A stretch of DNA of 64,000 nt from Pseudaestuariivita atlantica (lineage in GTDB: Bacteria; Pseudomonadota; Alphaproteobacteria; Rhodobacterales; Rhodobacteraceae): contig NZ_AQQZ01000005.1 in NCBI RefSeq assembly GCF_001205715.1, forward strand, positions 234,983-298,982, written 5' to 3'. The translations under genes and the position numbers were made by a program. Shown piece after piece: positions 1 through 7,381 of the stretch. A model generated the notes under the pieces. It did not search any database, was not told where the DNA came from, and saw nothing but the letters and a program-made list of their open reading frames with translations. How positions within the stretch are numbered: the first letter of the stretch is position 1; every line of letters begins with the position of its first letter.

Positions 1-125
1 GTCAGGCATGGAAGTCCCCCCAAGGACCTTAAAACAAATACCGCCACCCGATTTCGGAAAATATTAATGAAAAGTGGCAGGAGTATGGAGCAATGGATAG
101 ACCATGTGCCCTAATGTCGTCACGT

Positions 126-147
126 GTTAAGTAAGGTATTCCTTAAC
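126..147. promoter_or_regulatory. Inverted repeat upstream of LysR gene
   Basis: GTTAAG and CTTAAC form a perfect 6-bp inverted repeat with a 10-bp spacer, ending 23 bp before the GTG start of the LysR gene. Position and spacing fit a LysR-type autoregulatory site, but no binding evidence exists. The preceding 125 bp of the window contain no gene I can support. Confidence 0.35.
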
Positions 148-170
148 CTTCGGCTTACGGGGACCACGCG

Positions 171-1100
171 GTGATCCATGCATCGCTCACGCTGAAGCAG
201 CTTGAAACGCTTGTCTGCGTCGCGCGGCTGCGGTCGTTTCGGCGCGCGGCCGAAGAGCTGGGGACGACGCAGCCCAATGTCTCGGTCCGCATCGCGACGC
301 TCGAAGACACGCTGAAAACGCAACTGTTTCTGCGCGATAGCGGCCATGTCCGCCTGACCGAGAAAGGCGAAAGGATCTGCGCCGCCGCCGCGCGCGTGCT
401 GGACGCGACCGAGGAGTTGGCCGAGATCGCCGCACGCCCCGACCTGGTCACCGGGCGGTTGCGACTGGGCGTGTCGGAACTGATCGCCTGCACGTGGTTG
501 CACGCCTTCCTGCGCGAAATGTCGCGCAGGTTTCCCGCGCTTGCGGTCGAATTGACGGTCGATCTGTCCCGCGCGCTGGAACAGGACCTGTCGCGCGGCG
601 CGCTCGACCTCGTCCTGCAGAATCGCCCGTTCGCCTCGGACGACCCGCAGTCGATCCCGCTGGGCGACTGCCCTTACGTCTGGGTCGCGGCTCCGGGGCA
701 GGTCTTGGGCCAAGGTCCGGGCGTACTGGCCGGGTGCACCATCCTGACCCAGCCGCGCAAGACCAAGGCGTTCGACGAATTGCAGCGGTTCTTGTCGGAT
801 GCGGGGCTTGATGGCGCGCGGGTGGCGCCGTCCTCCTCGGTGGCCAGTTGCGCGCAGATGGCGCGCGACGGGCTGGGCGTGGCGCTTGTGCCCCATGCGC
901 TTGTTTTGGACGACCTTGCGCAGGGGCGGCTTGTTGCCTTCGATGTCGGGTGGTTGCCCGCACCCCTGTCCTTCGCCGCCCGCTTCCATGCGGATGCCGC
1001 GCCACGGCACGTGCGGCAGGCCGCCGAACTGGCCGCCGAAGTCGCCCATGATCACGCCGGGCACGACGAGGTCGATAAAGAAATGCTATCGCTATCATAG
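171..1100 (+). CDS. LysR family transcriptional regulator
   Basis: A 309-residue regulator. The N-terminal winged helix-turn-helix spans roughly residues 5-65 (LKQLETLVCVARLRSFRRAA, then TTQPNVS in the recognition helix), followed by a LysR substrate-binding domain. The frame opens with GTG at 171; the ATG at 178 is out of frame. It lies 68 bp upstream of hyuA on the same strand, so it may control the hydantoinase operon, but LysR genes are more often divergent from their targets and this link is an inference. The C-terminus is rich in His/Asp (about residues 290-305). No ligand can be read from the sequence. Confidence 0.88.
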   Translation: MIHASLTLKQLETLVCVARLRSFRRAAEELGTTQPNVSVRIATLEDTLKTQLFLRDSGHVRLTEKGERICAAAARVLDATEELAEIAARPDLVTGRLRLGVSELIACTWLHAFLREMSRRFPALAVELTVDLSRALEQDLSRGALDLVLQNRPFASDDPQSIPLGDCPYVWVAAPGQVLGQGPGVLAGCTILTQPRKTKAFDELQRFLSDAGLDGARVAPSSSVASCAQMARDGLGVALVPHALVLDDLAQGRLVAFDVGWLPAPLSFAARFHADAAPRHVRQAAELAAEVAHDHAGHDEVDKEMLSLS

Positions 1101-1168
1101 CATCAAATAATTTGAACGAATGGATGTGCATTGGGTAGCGTCATGCCGAAGCAGGGGATCGGGCAAAC

Positions 1169-3244
1169 ATGGCTTACAGGTTGGGCGTGGATATCGGGGG
1201 CACCTTCACCGACGTGGTGCTTGAGGCGGAGGGCGCGTTGCATTCCGTCAAGGTGCTGACGACCTATGCCGCGCCCGAGGACGCGATCATCGACGGGATG
1301 CACAAGGTCTGCGCCAAGGCGGGACTGGTGCCCGGAGACCTGACGCAGATCATCCACGGCACCACGCTGGCCACCAATGCGCTGATCGAGCGGCGCGGGG
1401 CCAAGACGGCGCTGATCACCACCAAGGGCTTCCGCGACGTGATCGAGATGCGGACCGAGTCGCGGTTCGAGCAGTATGACCTGAACCTCGTTCTGCCCGA
1501 GCCGTTGTTGCCCCGCCAGCGGCGGCTGGTGCTGCAAGAGCGGGTCGACGCGCGGGGCGAGGTGCTGATCCCGCTGGACGAGGCCGAGGTCGAGGCGCTG
1601 GCGGGCAAGCTGGAGGCGTCGGGGTACGACAGCGTCGCCGTCGGGTTCCTGCACAGCTACCTCAACCCGGTGCACGAACGCATGGTGCGGGACGTGCTGG
1701 CGCGGCGGTTGCCGGGGCTGTCGGTGTCCTTGTCGTCGGACGTGTCGCCCCAAATGCGCGAATACGAGCGGTTCAACACCACGGTTGCCAACGCCTATAT
1801 CAAGCCGCTGATGGCGTCCTATCTGGGCCGGCTGCGGGAGCGGCTGGCGGCGGAGGGTGCGGGCTGTGACATCTTCCTGATGCATTCGGGCGGCGGCATC
1901 ATCTCCATCGAAAGTGCGGCGGAGTTTCCGGTGCGGTTGGTGGAGTCCGGCCCGGCGGGTGGCGCGGTCTTCGCGGCGCATATCGCGGGGCGGTACGGCA
2001 TTGATCGCGTGCTGAGTTTCGACATGGGCGGGACGACGGCCAAGATCTGCCTGATCCGCGACCAGTCGCCCAAGACCTCCCGCGTGTTCGAGGTGGCCCG
2101 CTCCTACCGGTTCAAGAAGGGGTCGGGGATGCCGATCTCGATCCCCGTGATCGATATGGTGGAGATCGGGGCGGGCGGTGGGTCGCTCGCCCACGTGGAC
2201 GCGCTGCGGCAGATCCGGGTGGGGCCGGAAAGCGCGGGGTCCGAGCCGGGGCCGGCCTGTTACGGGCGGGGCGGCGAACGTCCGGGTGTCACGGATGCCG
2301 ATCTGGTGCTGGGCAAGCTCGACCCCGACAATTTCGCGGGCGGTACGATCCCCTTGCATCCTGACCGGTCAGAGGCCGCCTTGTCGGCGCATGTGGGCGA
2401 GACGTTGGGGATGGACGCCACAACGGCGGCCTTCGGCGTGGCCGAAGTGGTGGACGAGAACATGGCCAACGCCGCCCGCGTGCACGCGGTGGAGAATGGC
2501 GAGGATTTGGCGGGCTATACCATGATCGCCTTTGGTGGCGCCGCGCCGCTGCACGCCGGGCGGCTGGCGCAGAAGCTTGGGATCTCGCGCGTGCTGGTGC
2601 CGCCGGGCGCGGGTGTGGGCAGCGCCATCGGCTTCCTGCGCGCGCCCTTCAGTTTCGAGGCGACGCGCTCGGTCTACATGCGCCTGGCGGAGTTTGATGC
2701 GGACGCGGTGCGGGAGATCCTGCAAACGCTGGGCGACGAGGCGACGGGCTTCGTGCGGACTTGCGCGCCGGATGCGACGGTCGAGACGGATGTGAAGGTC
2801 TACATGCGCTATACCGGGCAAGGCTGGGAGATCCCGGTGACACTGACACCCGAACAGGCCGCGAACCCCGACAGCAACACATTCCAGGCCTTGTTCGACG
2901 CCGATTACACGCGGCTCTTCGGGCGGCCCGTTGCGGGGCTGGACGTGGAGATCACCGTCTGGGCGGTGAACGCGACGACGCCGAAGGAGGCGGTTGCGGC
3001 GATCGATCAGGAGGAGCCGGGGGTGGCTCGAAACGCGACAGAACGGCGGGCGTTGTTCGATCCGGTGTCCGGTGCGTTTGTCGATGCAGGCGTTGTGCCG
3101 CGCGGAGAGATGGTGCGGGGAGCGACCACCGACGGCCCCGCTGCGATCACCGAGGATGAGACGACGATCATCGTACCCGTCTCGATGCGTGCCGTGGCGC
3201 AGCCGGACGGGTGCATCGACCTGACGGTGCGGGAGGCCGGATGA
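1169..3244 (+). CDS. hyuA: Hydantoinase/oxoprolinase family protein, subunit A (HyuA)
   Basis: A 691-residue cytosolic ATP-dependent amidohydrolase subunit. The N-terminus has the ASKHA nucleotide-binding signature GVDIGGTFTDVV (residues 5-16), and a second glycine motif, SFDMGGTTAK, lies near residue 285, as in HyuA and 5-oxoprolinase. The family hydrolyses cyclic amides (hydantoins, N-methylhydantoin, 5-oxoproline) with ATP and works with HyuB, which follows. The length is normal for the subunit. The substrate cannot be fixed from sequence. The FAD amine oxidase-like gene two positions downstream would suit a route ending in an N-methyl amino acid such as sarcosine, but this is inference. 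Confidence 0.92.
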   Translation: MAYRLGVDIGGTFTDVVLEAEGALHSVKVLTTYAAPEDAIIDGMHKVCAKAGLVPGDLTQIIHGTTLATNALIERRGAKTALITTKGFRDVIEMRTESRFEQYDLNLVLPEPLLPRQRRLVLQERVDARGEVLIPLDEAEVEALAGKLEASGYDSVAVGFLHSYLNPVHERMVRDVLARRLPGLSVSLSSDVSPQMREYERFNTTVANAYIKPLMASYLGRLRERLAAEGAGCDIFLMHSGGGIISIESAAEFPVRLVESGPAGGAVFAAHIAGRYGIDRVLSFDMGGTTAKICLIRDQSPKTSRVFEVARSYRFKKGSGMPISIPVIDMVEIGAGGGSLAHVDALRQIRVGPESAGSEPGPACYGRGGERPGVTDADLVLGKLDPDNFAGGTIPLHPDRSEAALSAHVGETLGMDATTAAFGVAEVVDENMANAARVHAVENGEDLAGYTMIAFGGAAPLHAGRLAQKLGISRVLVPPGAGVGSAIGFLRAPFSFEATRSVYMRLAEFDADAVREILQTLGDEATGFVRTCAPDATVETDVKVYMRYTGQGWEIPVTLTPEQAANPDSNTFQALFDADYTRLFGRPVAGLDVEITVWAVNATTPKEAVAAIDQEEPGVARNATERRALFDPVSGAFVDAGVVPRGEMVRGATTDGPAAITEDETTIIVPVSMRAVAQPDGCIDLTVREAG

Positions 3245-3272
3245 TGCCCCGGACCGGATACGCGATGAAGGT

Positions 3273-3392
3273 CGCGCCTGCCTGGGTAGGCGCGGAAGCG
3301 GAACCGCAACAAGTGACCGATGGTGCGCACAAAGCGCCACGTTGCGACAAGCGGACAGGTCGAACGCGCCTGCCGGGGGGCAGGCAGGCGCG
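3273..3392 (+). promoter_or_regulatory. Two GC-rich hairpins between hyuA and hyuB
   Basis: The 216-bp gap between hyuA and hyuB contains two stem-loops that share the arm CGCGCCT. The first pairs 3273-3279 with 3288-3294. The second has perfect 10-bp arms (CGCGCCTGCC at 3365-3374, GGCAGGCGCG at 3383-3392). Neither is followed by a U-tract, so they look more like RNA-stability or attenuation elements than simple terminators. A gap this long is unusual because the next junction (hyuB to the oxidase) overlaps by 4 nt. Confidence 0.4.
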
Positions 3393-3460
3393 ACCTGGCG
3401 GTGCCCGCCAGGCAGACGGTCGAGCTGCACAGCAAGCACATCACACCGCAGGAGCCGCCC

Positions 3461-5158
3461 ATGCCGTCTGACGTGCAATACCAGGTGATGTGGAACCGCC
3501 TGATCTCCATCGTCGAGGAGCAGGCGCAGGCGCTGGTGCGCACCGCCTTCTCGACCAGCGTGCGCGAGGCCGGGGACCTGTCGGCGGGCGTCTACGATGC
3601 CGAGGGGCGGATGCTGGCGCAGGCGGTCACCGGCACCCCTGGCCACGTCAACGCCATGGCTGACGCGGTCGCGCATTTCATCCGCCGCATCGGGCGGCAG
3701 ACCATGTTCGAAGGTGACGTCTACATCACCAACGACCCTTGGGAAGGCACCGGCCACCTGCACGACATCACGATGGTCACGCCCTCGTTCCGGAACGGCG
3801 TGCTGGTCGGTTTCTTCGCCTGCACCGCGCATATCGTCGATATCGGCGGGCGGGGGTTCGGGGCGGATGCGAACTCTGTCTACGAAGAAGGCCTCTATAT
3901 CCCGATCATGAAATTCGCCGAACGTGGCGAGGTGGACGAGACGCTGACCCGGATCATCCGGGGCAACGTGCGCGAGCCGGACCAGTTGATCGGCGACGTC
4001 TACGCGCTGGCGACCTGCAACGAGGTCGGCCACCGCCGCCTGACGGGCATGATGGACGAGTTCGACCTCGCCGATCTGACGGGTATCGCGGCCTTCATCC
4101 TCGACAATTCGCGCCGCGCCACGATCGAACGGATCGCGGCGCTGACACCGGGAAGTGCTGCGGGCGAGATGACGGTGGACGGGTTCTCTGCCCCCATCAC
4201 CCTGCGCGTGCGCCTGACCATCGAGGCCGACCGCATCATCAGCGATTTCACCGGCACCACCGGCGTCGACAAGAAGGGCATCAACTGCCCGCTCGTCTAC
4301 ACCAAGGCCTACGCCTGCTACGCCCTGAAATGCGCCATCGCGCCGGAGATCCCGAACAACCACGCCTCCCTCGCCCCGTTCGAAATCGTGGCCGAGGAAA
4401 ACACCATCGTGCACGCCGTCCACCCCGCGCCCGTCGCCTTGCGCCATATCGTTGGGCATTTCGTGCCCGACACGGTCTATGCCGCATTGGATCTGCTCTT
4501 GCCTGACACGGTGCCCGCCGAAGGGGCCGGGTGCCTGTGCAATTTCCAGGTCTCGCTTCGGCCCCGCACCGACGCGCCCGCACCGGCCCATGCGCGGCGG
4601 TCCGAGGTGCTGACGTTCAATTCCGGCGGATCGGGGGCGCGGCCCACGGTCGACGGGCTGAACGCGACGGCCTTTCCTTCGGGCGTGATGACCATGCCGG
4701 TGGAGGCCACGGAAAACGCAGGGCCCGTGATGATCTGGCGCAAGGAGTTGCGGCCCGACAGTGGCGGGGCCGGCACCACGCGCGGGGGCCTCGGGCAATA
4801 CATGGAAGTTGGTGCGCAGGAGGGGCACGAGTTCGATATCCAGGCGATGTTCGACCGGGTGCATCATCCGGCACGCGGGCGGCGCGGAGGCGCGCCGGGG
4901 GGCGCGACGACGATCGCCCGGTCGGATGGCGAGGCGATGCGCGGCAAGGGCAAGCAGTTCGTGCCGCACGGGGCGCGGGTGCTGATGGCCTTCCCCGGTG
5001 GCGCGGGTCATGGCGATCCGTCCGGACGCGACCCGGCGGCGGTGCGGCGGGACCTTGCGCGGGGTTATGTCTCTGCCGAAGTTGCCGCATCGACTTACGG
5101 CATCGACCCCGCCACCATCTCGGAGATTCAGGCCAGGGCCGAGGCGGGGGACGAATGA
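3461..5158 (+). CDS. hyuB: Hydantoinase B/oxoprolinase family protein (HyuB)
   Basis: A 565-residue partner of HyuA. The start is placed at ATG 3461, preceded by GGAG at 3451-3454; upstream in-frame codons read through the hairpin region and look non-coding. The start of the family fold is clear (YQVMWNRLISIVEEQAQALV), and the conserved block TNDPWEGTGHLHDITMV lies near residue 90. HyuA and HyuB together form the cytosolic ATP-dependent cyclic-amide hydrolase. The stop overlaps the next start as ATGA at 5155-5158, implying translational coupling. The likely substrate class is hydantoin or N-methylhydantoin; 5-oxoproline is an alternative. Confidence 0.92.
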   Translation: MPSDVQYQVMWNRLISIVEEQAQALVRTAFSTSVREAGDLSAGVYDAEGRMLAQAVTGTPGHVNAMADAVAHFIRRIGRQTMFEGDVYITNDPWEGTGHLHDITMVTPSFRNGVLVGFFACTAHIVDIGGRGFGADANSVYEEGLYIPIMKFAERGEVDETLTRIIRGNVREPDQLIGDVYALATCNEVGHRRLTGMMDEFDLADLTGIAAFILDNSRRATIERIAALTPGSAAGEMTVDGFSAPITLRVRLTIEADRIISDFTGTTGVDKKGINCPLVYTKAYACYALKCAIAPEIPNNHASLAPFEIVAEENTIVHAVHPAPVALRHIVGHFVPDTVYAALDLLLPDTVPAEGAGCLCNFQVSLRPRTDAPAPAHARRSEVLTFNSGGSGARPTVDGLNATAFPSGVMTMPVEATENAGPVMIWRKELRPDSGGAGTTRGGLGQYMEVGAQEGHEFDIQAMFDRVHHPARGRRGGAPGGATTIARSDGEAMRGKGKQFVPHGARVLMAFPGGAGHGDPSGRDPAAVRRDLARGYVSAEVAASTYGIDPATISEIQARAEAGDE

Positions 5159-6357
5159 CGATGCAGGCACCACGGCACGACACCTATGACGTCATCATCA
5201 TCGGCGGCGCGATCATGGGATCGTCGACCGCGTGGTTCCTGACCGAGACACCGGATTTCGACGGGCGCGTGCTGGTGGTGGAGCGGGACATGACCTATGC
5301 CGCTTGCTCCACGGCCCACACCAATTCCTGCATGCGGCAGCAGTTTTCCGAAACGCTGAACGTGCAGATCAGCCAGTTCGCCGCCGATTTCGTCACGAAC
5401 CTGCGCGACCGGATCGGGGACGACCGAGTACCGGACCAGACGATCCAGAGCTATGGCTACCTGTACCTTGCCGACACCGAGGGGTTCGCGGCGACGCTGC
5501 GCGAGAACCAGAAGGTGCAACTGGCCGCCGGGGCCGAGACGGAGTTGCTGACGGCGGACGAAATAGCCGCGCGGTACCCGTTCTACAACGTTGATGACAT
5601 CGTGCTGGGCTCGATCAACCGCAAGGACGAAGGCTACTGGGACGGCGGCACCGTGTTCGACTGGTGGCGACGGTCGGCCCGTGACCGGGGCGTCGAGTAT
5701 ATTCAGAACGAGGTGGTCGCGATCACCCGCACCGGCGGGCGCATCGACAGCGTGACGCTGGCAAGTGGCGAGGTCGTGTCCTGCGGGCAGGTGGTGAACG
5801 CCTCTGGCCCGCGTGGTGCGCGGACTGCGGCAATGGCGGGCGTTGATCTGCCGGTGGAGCCGCGCAAGCGGTTCACGTGGATTTTCTCGGCCGAGAAACC
5901 TCTCGATCAGGATCTGCCGCTGACCATCGATCCGTCGGGCGTGCATTTCCGGCAAGACGGGCCGACGACCTACCTGGCGGGCTGCCCTGCCGATCCGGAC
6001 CCGGCGGTGGAGCCGGATGATTTCGCGATGGATCACGCGCGCTGGCAGGATCATGTCTGGCCGATCATCGCCACCCGCATCCCGCAATTCGAGGCGATCC
6101 GCGTGGTGACCGAATGGGCGGGGCATTACGCCTTCAACACCTTCGACCAGAACGCGATCATGGGACCGCACCCGGAGGTCGAGAACTTCATCTTCCTCAA
6201 CGGCTTTTCCGGCCACGGGTTGCAGCAATCGCCCGCGATGGGGCGGGGCACGGCGGAGTGGCTGACCTTTGGCGCATACCGGTCGCTGGACCTGACGCCC
6301 TTCAACTACGACCGCATCACGCGGAACGCTCCGATCATCGAAAAGGCGGTGATCTGA
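5155..6357 (+). CDS. FAD-dependent oxidoreductase, amine/sarcosine oxidase-like (DAO family)
   Basis: A 400-residue flavoprotein of the D-amino-acid oxidase fold. An N-terminal dinucleotide-binding motif (DVIIIGGAIMGSSTAWF, from about residue 10) is followed by a DAO domain, and the C-terminal region has the usual flavin-contact segment FSGHGLQQSPAMGRG. The start is ATG 5155, overlapping hyuB by 4 nt. Family members oxidise secondary or methylated amines using O2 or another acceptor. The operon position suggests it oxidises the amino acid released after the hydantoinase step, which is an inference. There is no transmembrane segment or signal peptide, so a cytosolic location is expected. Confidence 0.85.
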   Translation: MTMQAPRHDTYDVIIIGGAIMGSSTAWFLTETPDFDGRVLVVERDMTYAACSTAHTNSCMRQQFSETLNVQISQFAADFVTNLRDRIGDDRVPDQTIQSYGYLYLADTEGFAATLRENQKVQLAAGAETELLTADEIAARYPFYNVDDIVLGSINRKDEGYWDGGTVFDWWRRSARDRGVEYIQNEVVAITRTGGRIDSVTLASGEVVSCGQVVNASGPRGARTAAMAGVDLPVEPRKRFTWIFSAEKPLDQDLPLTIDPSGVHFRQDGPTTYLAGCPADPDPAVEPDDFAMDHARWQDHVWPIIATRIPQFEAIRVVTEWAGHYAFNTFDQNAIMGPHPEVENFIFLNGFSGHGLQQSPAMGRGTAEWLTFGAYRSLDLTPFNYDRITRNAPIIEKAVI

Positions 6358-6363
6358 GGCGGC

Positions 6364-6387
6364 CACAATTTTCGTACGAAAATTGTG
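6364..6387. terminator. Perfect 24-bp palindrome between convergent genes
   Basis: The half-site CACAATTTTCGT is followed directly by its exact reverse complement, filling most of the 37-bp gap between the end of the FAD oxidase gene and the end of the reverse-strand membrane gene. On either strand the RNA would form a 12-bp hairpin ending in an AAUUGUG strand. Location between two stop codons supports a bidirectional terminator; a protein-binding palindrome is an alternative. Confidence 0.55.
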
Positions 6388-6394
6388 CGCCCGC

Positions 6395-6733
6395 TCAGAC
6401 GGTGTGGGCGGGCCACCAAAGGGCGCGGAAGAGCAGGACCGCCGCGCTGGCATCGGCCAGAAGGATCGCCCAGTGGGGCCATGCCGGGATGCGGGCGAAG
6501 GTTTCGGAAAAGGCTCCGATCCCGCCGATCAGCATACAGAAAAACGCGAGCCACGCGACCCAGCGCCAGCCTTGCACCAGCCCCCAGGCAAGTGCGGCAT
6601 AGAACACCGCAATGGCGACGAAGATCAGGCCGAACGCCTCCCACGCGCCGAAGGGCAACGCGACAAGGTGCAACACGCCGCTGAGCGCGATGAAGAGAGC
6701 GGCGGGGGCGTAGGGGCCGCGCATGTCGGTCAT
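6395..6733 (-). CDS. Small membrane protein, last gene of the molybdenum-oxidoreductase operon
   Basis: A 112-residue hydrophobic protein with about four predicted transmembrane helices (for example LFIALSGVLHLVALPFG and WVAWLAFFCMLIGGIGAF). The start is taken as the ATG at 6733, which overlaps the stop of the cytochrome gene as ATGA; an in-frame start 39 bp upstream would extend into the cytochrome gene. I do not recognise the family. Its coupling to a periplasmic cytochrome and molybdoenzyme suggests a membrane anchor or accessory role, but nothing in its sequence (no heme or quinone motif) proves that. Confidence 0.7.
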   Translation of the reverse strand: MTDMRGPYAPAALFIALSGVLHLVALPFGAWEAFGLIFVAIAVFYAALAWGLVQGWRWVAWLAFFCMLIGGIGAFSETFARIPAWPHWAILLADASAAVLLFRALWWPAHTV

Positions 6734-7368
6734 TGGCCGTCCTCCGGACAGGGCATACCCGCGGCGACCCAAGCGATGGTGTCGTCGAGGTGGGATTGCA
6801 GGTCACCGGGCGCGGGTTCGCGCCCGCCTCCGGGATTGAACCCCCATGTGATGAACCCCGTCTCGGCCGCGTCGTGCAGGATGTGTTCGACAAGCCCCGC
6901 CCCGTCGCGTCCGCCGTTGCGGTCCGGGTCGCGGACCTGGGCGCAGATGTCCTGCGGCGACTTGCCGACCCACTGGAATTCCACCGGGGCCAGTTGCCAC
7001 TCCATCCCGGTATGCGGCGCGGCATGCGCCACCGTGTTGGGTTGGGTCGAGGTCACATGGCAGGTCTGGCACGGCAGCGTTTCCGCCCCGATGCGGCTTT
7101 CGCCGGCCACGATGGCCATGCCATGCGGTCCCGGCGCGCCATAGGACGGGCCCGTCCACATCGGCACGCCTTCGGCATCGACGTGGCAATTCGCGCACCG
7201 CGGATGCACGAAGACCTCGTGCAGCCTGTCCCACGCCGCCAGTCCCGCGCTGCGGGACACGTTGACCGGGTCGGGAGCGGTGACGGTCAGCCCGTGTTCA
7301 CCTTCGGCCAACACGGGTGTGGTCAGCATGGCGACGGCAAGGGTGAGGGCGGTCAGGTACCTTTTCAT
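6730..7368 (-). CDS. Periplasmic diheme c-type cytochrome
   Basis: A 212-residue exported protein. The signal peptide MKRYLTALTLAVAMLTTPVLA is followed by two CxxCH heme-binding motifs: CANCH at residues 58-62 and CQTCH at 100-104. The start is ATG 7368; the frame remains open upstream, but that part overlaps the molybdopterin subunit gene and reads as a shadow. Gene order (2Fe-2S subunit, molybdopterin subunit, cytochrome) matches isoquinoline-1-oxidoreductase-type enzymes, in which a cytochrome passes electrons from the molybdenum enzyme to the respiratory chain. Each heme should have a distal ligand among the scattered His and Met residues, but these cannot be assigned by eye. Confidence 0.85.
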   Translation of the reverse strand: MKRYLTALTLAVAMLTTPVLAEGEHGLTVTAPDPVNVSRSAGLAAWDRLHEVFVHPRCANCHVDAEGVPMWTGPSYGAPGPHGMAIVAGESRIGAETLPCQTCHVTSTQPNTVAHAAPHTGMEWQLAPVEFQWVGKSPQDICAQVRDPDRNGGRDGAGLVEHILHDAAETGFITWGFNPGGGREPAPGDLQSHLDDTIAWVAAGMPCPEDGQ

Positions 7369-7381
7369 GATCGGGGCCTCC

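Noticed and set aside
2369..5173. Long antisense frame opposite hyuA and hyuB
   Set aside because: Same cause as above; no recognisable domain, and the sense strand encodes clear HyuA and HyuB.
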